From an uncultured Oscillospiraceae bacterium (GTDB lineage Bacteria > Bacillota > Clostridia > Oscillospirales > Ruminococcaceae), in contig CAJTTB010000024.1 in NCBI GenBank assembly GCA_910579175.1, forward strand, positions 1 to 40,115: a DNA stretch of 40,115 bases. The letters run 5' to 3'. A program made the position numbers and the translations under genes. Below, piece after piece: positions 8,159 to 16,765 of this stretch (its first letter is position 1; each line of letters opens with the position of its first letter). The notes beneath the pieces are model-generated. The model was not told the origin of the DNA. It was given only the letters and a program-made list of their open reading frames with translations, and did no database searches.

Positions 8159-8329
8159 AATTTTATTATACACTATTTGGAAGAAAGTATGTTAAAAAAA
8201 TGTTACAAATTATCTAGGAAAAAGCAAATTTGGCATTTCATATGAAAAAAATTAAAATATTTATAGAATATCTACATGATAAAAAAACTATCTTTCCAAT
8301 AAAGATTTGAAATTTTCTAAAATAAATAC

Positions 8330-8358
8330 TTATCATTTTTATCGTTATATGATACAAT
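8330..8358 (+). promoter_or_regulatory. lexA promoter
   Basis: TTATCA (8330-8335) and TACAAT (8353-8358) with a 17-base gap lie about 130 bases upstream of the chosen lexA start. The LexA-box-like palindrome immediately follows and would cover the transcription start. Confidence 0.55.
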
Positions 8359-8366
8359 AAAAAATA

Positions 8367-8380
8367 GGAACTAAAATTCC
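8367..8380. promoter_or_regulatory. Possible LexA box (auto-operator)
   Basis: GGAACTAAAATTCC contains GAAC-N4-ATTC, one base from the Gram-positive LexA box GAAC-N4-GTTC. It sits right at the expected start of transcription of lexA. Autorepression through such a box is established for LexA; the single mismatch keeps this tentative. Confidence 0.5.
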
Positions 8381-8488
8381 AATGTGCAATTCCTCCATCA
8401 TAAAGTGGATTGCTTCAATGTAAAATATAAATCAACATTCCAACTGGTTTTTAAAGATAAAGCCCAACTGGCGGAAATGGAGTTTAAT

Positions 8489-9067
8489 ATGTTAAGTGAA
8501 AAAGCAAAATTGGTGTATGATTATATCGTTGACCGAATCTCAAATGATATTTCTCCTACTGTACGTGAAATTTGTAGGGATTTGAATATCAAATCGACTT
8601 CTACCGTTCACCGTTATATCAATGAATTGTGTGAAAAAAATTTAATTGTTAAGATGAACAATCATAATCGTTCGATTCAGCTTGTGAATTCTAGTATCAC
8701 TAGGGTGCCAATTTTAGGGGCAGTTGCAGCGGGTATTCCAATTACTGCGATTGAAAATATTGAAGGATATTTGCCCTTTGACAATAGTATGTTTTCTTCC
8801 AGTGAATTATTTGCTTTAAAAGTTCAAGGAGACAGTATGATTGAAGTTGGCATTTTTGAAAATGATTTGGTTGTAGTCAAAAAGACCCAAACCGCTGAGG
8901 ATGGGGAGATTGTGGTGGCAATGGTAGATGATTCTGCAACGGTCAAACGATTTTTTAAGGAAGAAAATGGATATCGCCTTCAACCAGAAAATGAACGTTA
9001 TCAACCGATTTATGTAGAACAAGTGGTGATTTTGGGAAAAGTGATCGCTTCCATTCGATATTTTTAA
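8489..9067 (+). CDS. lexA: LexA repressor (SOS regulator)
   Basis: LexA represses SOS genes until RecA filaments trigger self-cleavage. The protein has an N-terminal winged helix-turn-helix (about residues 1-65; PTVREICRDLNIKSTSTVHR), then the S24 peptidase domain. The cleavage site is Ala81-Gly82 in AVAAGIP, the catalytic Ser is 116 in GDSM and the Lys is 153 in ATVKRF, all intact. I chose the ATG with AATGGAG 6 bases upstream, giving 192 residues. An in-frame GTG 35 codons earlier would add an unrelated N-terminal tail. It leads an operon with an acetyltransferase, a cysteine desulfurase and thiI, with gaps of 12-22 bases. Confidence 0.93.
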   Translation: MLSEKAKLVYDYIVDRISNDISPTVREICRDLNIKSTSTVHRYINELCEKNLIVKMNNHNRSIQLVNSSITRVPILGAVAAGIPITAIENIEGYLPFDNSMFSSSELFALKVQGDSMIEVGIFENDLVVVKKTQTAEDGEIVVAMVDDSATVKRFFKEENGYRLQPENERYQPIYVEQVVILGKVIASIRYF

Positions 9068-9079
9068 AGAGAGAGGATT

Positions 9080-10234
9080 ATGACAATGGTTGAAAAATTG
9101 AGTTTACAGGACAAACAGGATTTAATTGATTTGATTGATTTGGTATTTAGTCAGGCGCATTGTCCTCATAACTTTAAAGAGTTGATTCCCAAATTATATG
9201 GAGAATCCGTCAATACAATGCCTTATCATTATGCCGTAAGGGAAAATGGAAAATTGATGGCAGCAGTGTTGCGTTATCCAATTTCATTTCAAATAGGGGA
9301 TAACATATTAAAAACGGCTGGAATTGGAAGTGTTTGTTCTCATATGCTCGCCCGCCAAAAAGGGTATATGAAGGAAATTATGAATGCAATTGATGAGGAT
9401 TTTAAGCATCAGGAATTTGATTTAGCTTGGTTGGGTGGTCAACGACAAAGGTATCAATATTTTGGCTTTGAACGCTGTGTTGGACAATATCGTGTTTTTC
9501 TAAATGATATCAATCTAAGGCATGCAAAGGGCAGGGATTATCAACCAGAATATACTTTTATGGCATTTGCAGAGTGCTCAACTGATTGGATTGATAAGGC
9601 ATATCAGATACACAACCGTCAAGAAATTCACGCGTTGCGTGCAAGAGAAGATTTTGAGATGATATTGCGCACCTGGCAACAGCAGCCCTTTATCATTTTA
9701 AAAGAAGATCAGATTGTGGGTTATCTGACGAGTGATGCACAAAAGACAAAAATTGGAGAGTGTGTCCTGTTGGATAATCGTATTTTTGCAGAAGTGTTGT
9801 TTTCTTTTTTAAAGACTTATGAATTAAAGCAACTGGAAATTACAATTGGGATATTGGAAACGGAAAAGATAAAACAAATGGTTGCCGTCTGCGAAAAATA
9901 TCAAAAAGAATTTCGTCATAACTTTCGTATTTTGCATTTTGAAAAAGTGTTACAGGTATGTTTGACATGGAAAGCACAACATATGGTTCTGCCCGATGGA
10001 GCAATTGTGATTGGAATAGAAGATGAAATATTGCAGATAACATTAACAAACAATCAAGTATCTGTTACGCTATCCCAACAATCACCTCAGATTGTTTTGA
10101 CAAGGCTACAAGCGCATTTGTTTTTCTTTGGTTTGTCTGCTCCACAGGAATTGTTTTTACAGGCGGCGGAATATCCTTTCTTAAATAGTTGGCTACCTTT
10201 GGATTTAAAATTTTCAGAACAAGATGCAGTATAG
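9080..10234 (+). CDS. GNAT family N-acetyltransferase, Eis-like layout
   Basis: This cytosolic acetyl-CoA-dependent acyltransferase has 384 residues. The N-terminal GNAT fold is recognised from the beta4-alpha3 region GIGSVCSHMLARQKGYMKEI (about residues 80-100) and the following AWLGGQRQRYQYFGFE. The size and the extra C-terminal part (about residues 270-384) resemble Eis-type enzymes, which pair GNAT domains with a sterol-carrier-like domain. The substrate is unknown. It starts 12 bases after lexA; a second ATG two codons in is better spaced from GAGAGGA and could be the start. Operon position suggests SOS-linked expression, but function does not follow from that. Confidence 0.75.
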   Translation: MTMVEKLSLQDKQDLIDLIDLVFSQAHCPHNFKELIPKLYGESVNTMPYHYAVRENGKLMAAVLRYPISFQIGDNILKTAGIGSVCSHMLARQKGYMKEIMNAIDEDFKHQEFDLAWLGGQRQRYQYFGFERCVGQYRVFLNDINLRHAKGRDYQPEYTFMAFAECSTDWIDKAYQIHNRQEIHALRAREDFEMILRTWQQQPFIILKEDQIVGYLTSDAQKTKIGECVLLDNRIFAEVLFSFLKTYELKQLEITIGILETEKIKQMVAVCEKYQKEFRHNFRILHFEKVLQVCLTWKAQHMVLPDGAIVIGIEDEILQITLTNNQVSVTLSQQSPQIVLTRLQAHLFFFGLSAPQELFLQAAEYPFLNSWLPLDLKFSEQDAV

Positions 10235-10253
10235 TAAAGTGAGTAAGGATTTT

Positions 10254-11402
10254 ATGAGTGATACAGCAGAAATTTATTTGGACAATAGCGCGACAACAAA
10301 GGTTTGCCCTGCGGCAGTAAAAGCCGTGGTGGAGGCGATGACCCAAAATTATGGAAATGCCGCATCGCTTCATCGAAAGGGGTATGAGGCAGAACAAATA
10401 TTGATTCAGGCGAAAAAAATCATTTCTTCTATATTGCGTTGTGAGCAACAGGAACTTTATTTTACTTCAGGGGCAACGGAATCCAACAATTTGAGTTTGT
10501 TTGGAATTGCCCAAGCATATCGAAAAAAAGGCAATCGCATTGTGATTTCCGCCATCGAACATCCATCTATTATGGAGGCGGCGAAGGTATTAGAGCAACA
10601 GGGGTGGGAGATTGTAAGGGTATTCCCCAGGCAGGACAGAAACTTTTATGTAGAAGATTTTGTCGATGTGGTGAATGAAAAAACCATTTTGGTGAGTGCC
10701 ATGATGGTAAACAATGAGACGGGGCTAATATTACCTATTTTAGAGATTGCAAAGGCGGTCAAGCAGAAATATCCCACAGTTTTGTTTCATACTGATGCTG
10801 TACAGGGCTTTTTAAAATTACCAATTAAATTGAAAAACAGTGGGATTGACTTATTGAGTGCCAGTGCCCATAAAATCTATGGACCAAAGGGAATTGGACT
10901 ACTCTATTTAAAAAAAGGAGTTCGACTGACACCGCTATTTTATGGTGGAGGGCAACAAAATCATCTGCGGGTGGGAACCGACAGCACCGCTTTGATTGCT
11001 GGATTTGCAGCGGCGGTAAAAGAGTATCACGACAAAGCACAGATGTATATAAAACATTATCAACAATTAAACGAATATTTGAATGGACTCATAGAGCCCA
11101 TATCAGAGATAACAGTTCACACCTCCAAACAACATGTTCCCTATATTGTAAATTTATCTATAGATAGGATTCGTTCAGAAATAATGTTGCATTATTTGGA
11201 GCAGTTTGGGATTTTTGTATCCAGTGGTTCTGCCTGCTCAAAGGGGGCGCACAGTTATGTGTTGGGTGCTTTGGGGCTTTCTGACGCGCAGATTGATACC
11301 GCTTTGCGAATTAGTTTTGGTACACAGACAACCTGTCAGGATTTAGAGCAACTGGTCAAGCATCTTAAAGGAGGTATTTCATCTTTGGCAAAGATGAAAT
11401 AA
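10254..11402 (+). CDS. Cysteine desulfurase, NifS/IscS family, partner of ThiI
   Basis: This pyridoxal-phosphate enzyme removes sulfur from cysteine and carries it as a persulfide. The 382-residue chain starts MSDTAEIYLDNSATTK, the family N-terminus; an ATG ten codons earlier overlaps the previous gene and has no ribosome site. TSGATESNNLS binds the phosphate. SASAHKIYGPKG holds the Schiff-base lysine. SSGSACSKGAHS holds the catalytic cysteine in the loop. It lies 22 bases before thiI. In Bacillus subtilis the adjacent NifZ supplies sulfur to a rhodanese-less ThiI for 4-thiouridine in tRNA, and the same pairing is likely here. Confidence 0.88.
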   Translation: MSDTAEIYLDNSATTKVCPAAVKAVVEAMTQNYGNAASLHRKGYEAEQILIQAKKIISSILRCEQQELYFTSGATESNNLSLFGIAQAYRKKGNRIVISAIEHPSIMEAAKVLEQQGWEIVRVFPRQDRNFYVEDFVDVVNEKTILVSAMMVNNETGLILPILEIAKAVKQKYPTVLFHTDAVQGFLKLPIKLKNSGIDLLSASAHKIYGPKGIGLLYLKKGVRLTPLFYGGGQQNHLRVGTDSTALIAGFAAAVKEYHDKAQMYIKHYQQLNEYLNGLIEPISEITVHTSKQHVPYIVNLSIDRIRSEIMLHYLEQFGIFVSSGSACSKGAHSYVLGALGLSDAQIDTALRISFGTQTTCQDLEQLVKHLKGGISSLAKMK

Positions 11403-11424
11403 AAATAGGAAAAAGGATGATAAA

Positions 11425-12606
11425 ATGAAAAAAGAAGTCATTATGATAAAAAATGGTGAGATTGCATTAAAGGGATTGAACCGAAAGAGTTTTGAAGACG
11501 TATTGGCAAAAAATATTAAGTGGAGATTAAAGGATTTAGGAAAATTTCAAATCACACGCGCACAATCAACCATGTATATTGAACCAATGGAAGATGAGAT
11601 TGACTTTGAAGAGGCGATCGAACGACTCAAGAAAATCTTTGGTATTGCCGCTTTTACCTGTGCTTTGGTGGTAGAGAAGGAGATGTCTATCATCGGTCAG
11701 GAGGCAATTGCTTACATGAAGGACATTTTACCCAATGCAAGGACCTTTAAGGTGGCGGCAAAACGCTCTGATAAAAAGTTTCCGTTGACTTCTCCCCAGC
11801 TGCAACAGGAATTGGGTGCAGCGTTGTTTCAGGCTTATCCACATTTAAAGGTGGATGTACATCATCCAGAAGTAACCGTGACAGTAGAGATTCGTGACTT
11901 TGGCGCTTATATCCATGCAGAACAGATTTTAGGAGCAGGTGGTATGCCAGTTGGCAGCAGCGGTAAAGCATTGGTGATGATTTCTGGTGGTATTGATAGT
12001 CCTGTAGCAGCTTATATGATGGCAAAACGGGGGTTGCAACTACATGCAATTCACTTTGTAAGCCCCCCTTATACCAGTGACCGTGCCCTACAAAAGGTGG
12101 AGACCCTTTGTGAAAAGGTAAGCGAATATACAGGACGAATTCAGTTTTACTGTGTGCCATTTACAGACATTCAGGTGGCGATTCGAGATCATTGCCCAGA
12201 AGAATTCTTTACTATTATTATGCGTCGATTGATGATTGAAATTGCTGTAAGAATTGCGCAAAAACAGGAATTGGGTGCACTGATTACCGGCGAGAGTTTA
12301 GGACAGGTGGCAAGCCAGACCATTGGTGCTATTGTAGCAACCGATGATGTTTGTAGCATTCCAATATTTCGCCCATTGATAGGTATGGATAAAAACGAAA
12401 TCGTAGAAATTGCCAGAAAAATTGATACATTTGAAACTTCTATTTTGCCCTATGAGGATTGTTGTACTGTATTCACTCCAAAACATCCCAAAACAAAGCC
12501 CATCTTACAGCAGGTTCGAGATGCGCAAGCGGCATTTGACTTTGAACCTTTGATACAACAAGCAGTGGAACATACAATTCAAAAGACAATTCGTTCCATC
12601 TCTTAG
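11425..12606 (+). CDS. thiI: ThiI, tRNA 4-thiouridine synthase
   Basis: ThiI adenylates uridine 8 of tRNA and replaces oxygen with sulfur. The 393-residue chain begins with the N-terminal ferredoxin-like and THUMP regions (about residues 1-165). The PP-loop ATPase domain follows, with the pyrophosphate motif LVMISGGIDSPVAAYMMAK near residue 190 and ITGESLGQVASQT further on. The protein ends without the C-terminal rhodanese domain found in Escherichia coli ThiI, so sulfur must be handed over directly by a desulfurase such as the upstream gene product. AAAAGGA stands 7 bases from the ATG. It ends the lexA-led gene series; no clear terminator follows within 110 bases. Confidence 0.93.
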   Translation: MKKEVIMIKNGEIALKGLNRKSFEDVLAKNIKWRLKDLGKFQITRAQSTMYIEPMEDEIDFEEAIERLKKIFGIAAFTCALVVEKEMSIIGQEAIAYMKDILPNARTFKVAAKRSDKKFPLTSPQLQQELGAALFQAYPHLKVDVHHPEVTVTVEIRDFGAYIHAEQILGAGGMPVGSSGKALVMISGGIDSPVAAYMMAKRGLQLHAIHFVSPPYTSDRALQKVETLCEKVSEYTGRIQFYCVPFTDIQVAIRDHCPEEFFTIIMRRLMIEIAVRIAQKQELGALITGESLGQVASQTIGAIVATDDVCSIPIFRPLIGMDKNEIVEIARKIDTFETSILPYEDCCTVFTPKHPKTKPILQQVRDAQAAFDFEPLIQQAVEHTIQKTIRSIS

Positions 12607-12717
12607 AAGGGATGTCCTATTTAAAATAAGTGTTGTTGGGATATCACTCTGGCACGTTTACTAAAGTATGTAATTGATATGTATATTCATGTAGCACAGA
12701 TTAAGGAGTAGATTTGT

Positions 12718-13227
12718 ATGGAACAATCATCAAATTTAAAAACATCAGAACAGATAGAACAGACCATTGCAACATTAGAAAGTACCAATGGTAGAAGAGG
12801 GGCTAAATGTGTACTTACAAATGAGAACCTATATATTATTGGTCCAGCTTATTTTTTAAATTATCTTGGTAATTGGAAAAAGGTAAAAGACAAACTTTCA
12901 TTTGGATTAAAGGATATTACAAGTGTTTCTTATCAGAGGCGATCAAATCCCAGCAAAGCATTTGGTAGATTTCTGTTACAATTGGTATTGAGTTTTCTAT
13001 TTTTTATGATAATAGGCACAGTACTTTCAAGCGTTTATGAAAATGGACTTCCATTTAACGAAACTTCTATTTTTTTGATGTTTATACTACCACCTTTACT
13101 TGCTACCATAATTATAGTACTGCTCTCCAGAAGGGAAAGTATGTTAAGGATTGTATTGGGTTGTGAGGTTATTTATTTAAAAACATCATGGTATCGCAAA
13201 GAGGAAATAGATAATTTGCATAATTAG
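12718..13227 (+). CDS. Two-helix membrane protein, possible bacterial PH-like domain
   Basis: This is a 169-residue protein of unknown function. An N-terminal cytosolic part (about residues 1-80) contains GAKCVLTNENLYIIGPAYF and may be a small beta-rich, PH-like domain. Two membrane helices follow at about residues 82-106 and 118-140, and the chain ends with a soluble tail. AAGGAG precedes the ATG by 9 bases. The stop is a TAG, and the same frame stays open for another 109 codons to 13557, so this may be the first part of a gene interrupted by a nonsense codon. Confidence 0.55.
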   Translation: MEQSSNLKTSEQIEQTIATLESTNGRRGAKCVLTNENLYIIGPAYFLNYLGNWKKVKDKLSFGLKDITSVSYQRRSNPSKAFGRFLLQLVLSFLFFMIIGTVLSSVYENGLPFNETSIFLMFILPPLLATIIIVLLSRRESMLRIVLGCEVIYLKTSWYRKEEIDNLHN

Positions 13228-13236
13228 ATTATTTGT

Positions 13237-13557
13237 TTGGTTGATGAAAACCATAAGAATGAGCCCACTAGTCTCAATTCAGAAGAATTATTTGGTGGAG
13301 AGCCAATTATATCAGAATTTGGAGAACAATATCGCTGTCAGTATATGAAAGATGAACAGACAACAGGTGGTTTTTGTGTTCTATCTCCCACACAGTTACG
13401 TATGGGAGGATTACATAAAGTAAATTTGGTATTTGGGATATGGTTGCCATCAAAAGGTCATAAGGTTTACCAAGATGGATATTGTAAATATCATTATGCC
13501 ATCCATTATGTAGATGATACTGCTAAAAGTGCTTTTGACACAATTTTTGGGGACTAG
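13237..13557 (+). CDS. Continuation after in-frame TAG, unknown function
   Basis: This 106-residue frame is in phase with the preceding gene, separated from it only by a TAG and three codons. It starts at best at a TTG with no visible ribosome site, which argues that it is the separated C-terminal half of one 279-residue protein. Its content (GGFCVLSPTQLRMGGLHK) resembles the N-terminal GAKCVLTNENLYIIG stretch of its neighbour, so the full protein may hold two related domains. It could be translated by readthrough, by reinitiation, or not at all. A terminator follows directly. Confidence 0.4.
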   Translation: MVDENHKNEPTSLNSEELFGGEPIISEFGEQYRCQYMKDEQTTGGFCVLSPTQLRMGGLHKVNLVFGIWLPSKGHKVYQDGYCKYHYAIHYVDDTAKSAFDTIFGD

Positions 13558-13568
13558 GCGGAAAAAAC

Positions 13569-13604
13569 AAAAAGCTATCAAGTTTTATACCTGGTGGCTT
13601 TTTT
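13569..13604 (+). terminator. Terminator after the split gene
   Basis: AAAAAGC pairs with GCTTTTTT, and an inner stem with G-U pairs (TATCA/TGGTG) extends it, ending in a T-run. It lies 11 bases after the TAG of the second half-gene. Confidence 0.7.
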
Positions 13605-13690
13605 CAGTATATAATAAATTATAAAGTTGTGAGTTTGATTGGCGATAAACGTTCTATTTGGATGAAGGATTTTGAAAATCAATCATGAAT

Positions 13691-13733
13691 AACATAAAAA
13701 TCGATTGCACTAGGTGCAATCGATTTTTATGTT
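13691..13733. terminator. Perfect 20-bp hairpin, bidirectional terminator
   Basis: A perfect 20-bp stem around a TAG loop carries AAAAATCGATTGCAC in one arm, so a T-run occurs on each strand. It overlaps the stop codon of the convergent YbhN-like gene. It separates two convergent transcription units. Confidence 0.85.
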
Positions 13734-14805
13734 ACAAGGGATTCCCAGAAAGACCTGTATGTGTTGGTTGCGATTGTCTTTTTTGCGTGTGTAGCTGTAC
13801 CAAAATGACCACTGCGCCACTGAACAATAACATAAAGTAAAAACTAATTCCTCGACTGAGCATCATAGCAGGAAGTAACATGGAACTGGTAAAAAATATG
13901 CGATACAACATCATAAATCCACCTTCAGATACACCAACAGCTCCAGGTAGGGGCAAGGAGCCAACTGCCAAGCTCAACAATGCCTGTATTGTCATCATTT
14001 CTAAGATGTTGTACTGATGAAATCCAAATGCTTTATATACGCAAAACGGAACAACATACTGACAGGATAATTGCAACAATGTAATCAATAATACCTTCCA
14101 TAAAACCGTTGAGTTGTTTTTCATGTGTTGGGCATTGGACTGATATTGTGCAATTTGATGGTTGATAGACTGTAGTACTTGCTCTGGATGCTTGATGATT
14201 TTCATCTTGGAAAGAATGCGGATTCCCCAGGTTAAAAAACGTTTGAGAATGGTTTTTGAAAAGACTGCTAATAAGATGAGTGTTAATAAAAGCAGATTAA
14301 AAACAATACCATAAATGATAAGGATACCCATTCCCTGTGCATGCTTTAAAACAAAGGTGTGATTGAGTACAAACATCACAAAATTAAAACCTAACTCTGC
14401 AATCTGCCAAATAAAGACAATGATAAAAATGGTTAGGGAAGAAAGGGATAAATTGATGTTGTCTTTATTCATATAATAAAGTTGCATAGGCTGCCCGCCA
14501 GAAGAGCCTGGTGTAATAGAGCTAAAATAAAAGGAGATAAATGCATATTTGTAACAGCGTAAAAATGGAATTTGTTTGCCGAATGACTGAAAAATCACCT
14601 TGAGGTTAAGCCCTTCACAGGCAATAAATCCAAACATTGCCAAAATTCCCAAAGCAATATAAATGGAGTTGGCTTGCTGAATGGTCTGCCATAACATCTT
14701 TAAATCATTGTCCTTTAGAAAAATAAAAAAGGTAATTCCGATTAAAAGAATCAAAAAAAGCAGGCTGCCAATATATTTTTTTTTGTTATCGAGTAGTGAT
14801 TTCAT
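13732..14805 (-). CDS. YbhN / LPG-synthase-like membrane protein (flippase-like)
   Basis: This is an integral membrane protein of 357 residues with about eight helices. It belongs to the lysylphosphatidylglycerol synthase transmembrane (UPF0104/YbhN/AglD2) superfamily, recognised by the loop SSITPGSSGGQPMQLYYM and the later LPLPGAVGVSEGGFMMLY. Members with only this part lack the aminoacyl transferase domain and are thought to move or bind glycolipids. Its ATG overlaps the deacetylase stop codon (ATGA), so translation is coupled. A TTG eight codons upstream is an unlikely start. Its operon partners, a diacylglycerol-glycosyltransferase-like enzyme and a deacetylase, point to glycolipid or wall-polymer handling at the membrane. 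Confidence 0.82.
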   Translation of the reverse strand: MKSLLDNKKKYIGSLLFLILLIGITFFIFLKDNDLKMLWQTIQQANSIYIALGILAMFGFIACEGLNLKVIFQSFGKQIPFLRCYKYAFISFYFSSITPGSSGGQPMQLYYMNKDNINLSLSSLTIFIIVFIWQIAELGFNFVMFVLNHTFVLKHAQGMGILIIYGIVFNLLLLTLILLAVFSKTILKRFLTWGIRILSKMKIIKHPEQVLQSINHQIAQYQSNAQHMKNNSTVLWKVLLITLLQLSCQYVVPFCVYKAFGFHQYNILEMMTIQALLSLAVGSLPLPGAVGVSEGGFMMLYRIFFTSSMLLPAMMLSRGISFYFMLLFSGAVVILVQLHTQKRQSQPTHTGLSGNPL

Positions 14806-15485
14806 ATAAAATCCAACCCCCGAAAACAATAGCCTTTTCTTTTGAGATATGGAAGTACTTTGGTAAGCGCCTTTAAGGTTTGCTCTGGAGCCTGTTCTAC
14901 TTTTCCAGCATCATGTAAACAGATGACAGAACCATCTTTGATTCGGTTCATCAATTTTAATGCAATTTGTGTATCAGTGCTACTTTTTTTCCAGTCCTGT
15001 GCCATAACATTCCAAGTTACCATAGTGAGTTTATGCTGTTTTGCAAAATAGCTGGTAAACAGGTTACAATGTCCCCAAGGAGGGCGGAAAAAACGAATTT
15101 TCCAACCATGCTGTTTGATGATGTGCATACTGTTTTCAAAGTCGGATTTTGTATATTGATACCCTTTGAACAGTGCGTTGGCATGTTCATAAGAATGCAA
15201 TCCCACTTCATGCCCTTCATTTATCATGCGCTCTACCAATTGGGGATATTGTTGTGCTTTTTTTGCCACCACAAAAAAAGTCGCATGAATTTGTTCTTTA
15301 CAGAGCAAATCTAAAAGTTTTCCAGTATATCTGGGATCTGGACCATCATCAAATGTCAAAACAATTTGTTTTTTGCCAGAAATTTTGCGGATAACCTTTG
15401 GGTTAAATAGCTTATGATAATAGGTTGGGATAATGGAGTAGCTAGCACCAAGCAGTATGATACCACTTAAAGGTAGGATAATCAT
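14802..15485 (-). CDS. Polysaccharide deacetylase (NodB fold)
   Basis: This 227-residue carbohydrate esterase 4-type enzyme is anchored by an N-terminal membrane helix (about residues 1-20). The NodB motifs run in order: TFDDGPD (metal Asp and catalytic base), HSYEH (metal His pair), RPPWG, the aromatic TWNVMAQDW, and LHDAG. It should remove N-acetyl groups from a wall or lipid-linked sugar outside the cell. Both ends overlap neighbours by four bases, in ATGA arrangements. Placement between a glycosyltransferase and a flippase-like protein suggests that it acts on the product of this set rather than on bulk peptidoglycan, but that is inference. Confidence 0.9.
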   Translation of the reverse strand: MIILPLSGIILLGASYSIIPTYYHKLFNPKVIRKISGKKQIVLTFDDGPDPRYTGKLLDLLCKEQIHATFFVVAKKAQQYPQLVERMINEGHEVGLHSYEHANALFKGYQYTKSDFENSMHIIKQHGWKIRFFRPPWGHCNLFTSYFAKQHKLTMVTWNVMAQDWKKSSTDTQIALKLMNRIKDGSVICLHDAGKVEQAPEQTLKALTKVLPYLKRKGYCFRGLDFI

Positions 15486-16615
15486 ATGACAGAACCCTTT
15501 CTGGGCATTGCGATAGTATTTGGAATTGTAACAAATCCTGCGCTTGAAGTAACTGTATTTAAAATTTTTTCAACAGCCTCTTCTTCTAGTCCCAATTTAA
15601 ACGCTCTCATCTGTGCTCTAATTGTTGTCAATAGATTTTCGTCGCAGATAGATTGTTCAATGACATTGACGATTTGTGTGTTTTTTTCCCAAATCACTTT
15701 TCCAATGCCATGATGCTCGATAAATTTTGCATTTTTAATTTCTTGTTCCAAAAATGGGCAGATAACCAATAGAGGAAGCTCGGAATAAATACTTTCAAAC
15801 ATGGTGATACCACCTGGTTTAGATAAAATCATATCTGCTTTTTGCATATATTCATATACTTTATCGGTATATCCTATCACTTCAATATTGTCATATATGC
15901 CAGATAATTTGCGATATAATTTTTGGTTGTTTCCTAAAATGATGGTTGTTTTTACAGTATGCAGTTGATTGAGTTGTTGATAAAATTTAGGGGAGGTTGG
16001 AATGAGTCCCAAACCACCGCCCATAATCAACAATTGTTTTTTCTCCATACCATAAACAGGGTGTTTTTGTTTAAATTCTGATTTCACTGGAATACCACTG
16101 ACATGAATGATAGATGGAGCCACTCCTCTGTTGATCAGTTCCTCCTTCACTGCACGGCTGCCCACTAAATAATAACTGGTATGCTCATTGATCCATTCGC
16201 TGTGTGTGCTGATATCTGTAATACAAGTTACCAGTGGGGCAGAAAGATAGTGATAGTTTTGATATTGGCTAACCAATTGGGAACAGAGTGGCAGGGTAGA
16301 AAAGATAATATCTGGCTGTACCTGTTTGAGCAATCTGTACAGAATTTGGAACAGCAAAAGCATCATTGGAGGTTTTATATTGCGCTTGTTTTTTTCGGTT
16401 AATTTGTAATAGGTATTATAGAAAATGCTGGCATGGTTGACCATAGCTGTATAGGCTTGATAAAAGCTGTGATAATGGCGTGGGGTGATGAGTTCAAAAA
16501 TATCTTTTAAAACAATATTGGCAGTTGGATATTGTTGTTGGATTTGTTGTGAGATGGTGGAAGCCGCAGAATAGTGACCCATTCCAAATCTTCCGGTTAA
16601 AATTAGTACATTCAT
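15482..16615 (-). CDS. MGDG-synthase/UgtP-like glycosyltransferase
   Basis: This 377-residue GT28-type enzyme probably transfers a sugar from a nucleotide donor to diacylglycerol or a related lipid on the inner face of the membrane. The N-terminal MGDG-synthase domain starts MNVLILTGRFGMGHYSAA, with the typical G-x-GH motif. The C-terminal donor-binding half contains LLIMGGGLGLIP and ILSKPGGITMFESIYSELP. A strong GGAGGG precedes the ATG. A minus-strand TATAAT at 16691-16696 may be its promoter. It is the first gene of a three-gene overlapping operon with a deacetylase and a YbhN-like protein. Confidence 0.85.
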   Translation of the reverse strand: MNVLILTGRFGMGHYSAASTISQQIQQQYPTANIVLKDIFELITPRHYHSFYQAYTAMVNHASIFYNTYYKLTEKNKRNIKPPMMLLLFQILYRLLKQVQPDIIFSTLPLCSQLVSQYQNYHYLSAPLVTCITDISTHSEWINEHTSYYLVGSRAVKEELINRGVAPSIIHVSGIPVKSEFKQKHPVYGMEKKQLLIMGGGLGLIPTSPKFYQQLNQLHTVKTTIILGNNQKLYRKLSGIYDNIEVIGYTDKVYEYMQKADMILSKPGGITMFESIYSELPLLVICPFLEQEIKNAKFIEHHGIGKVIWEKNTQIVNVIEQSICDENLLTTIRAQMRAFKLGLEEEAVEKILNTVTSSAGFVTIPNTIAMPRKGSVI

Positions 16616-16765
16616 ATATATCCCTCCAAGTTGATTTTATCAAACCAAATGGATAGGCCGATAAAATTCAAAATGCTTTTTACAAGTTTGATTATACTGT
16701 AGGAACCTTGAGAGAAACTGGATATTTTTCTTAAAAAAAACTAAAGATATGAGTGCTAAAAAATA

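Noticed and set aside
8384..8488. Longer lexA start at a GTG 35 codons upstream
   Set aside because: The extra peptide is unlike LexA, it begins at the edge of the putative operator, and the downstream ATG has a good ribosome site.
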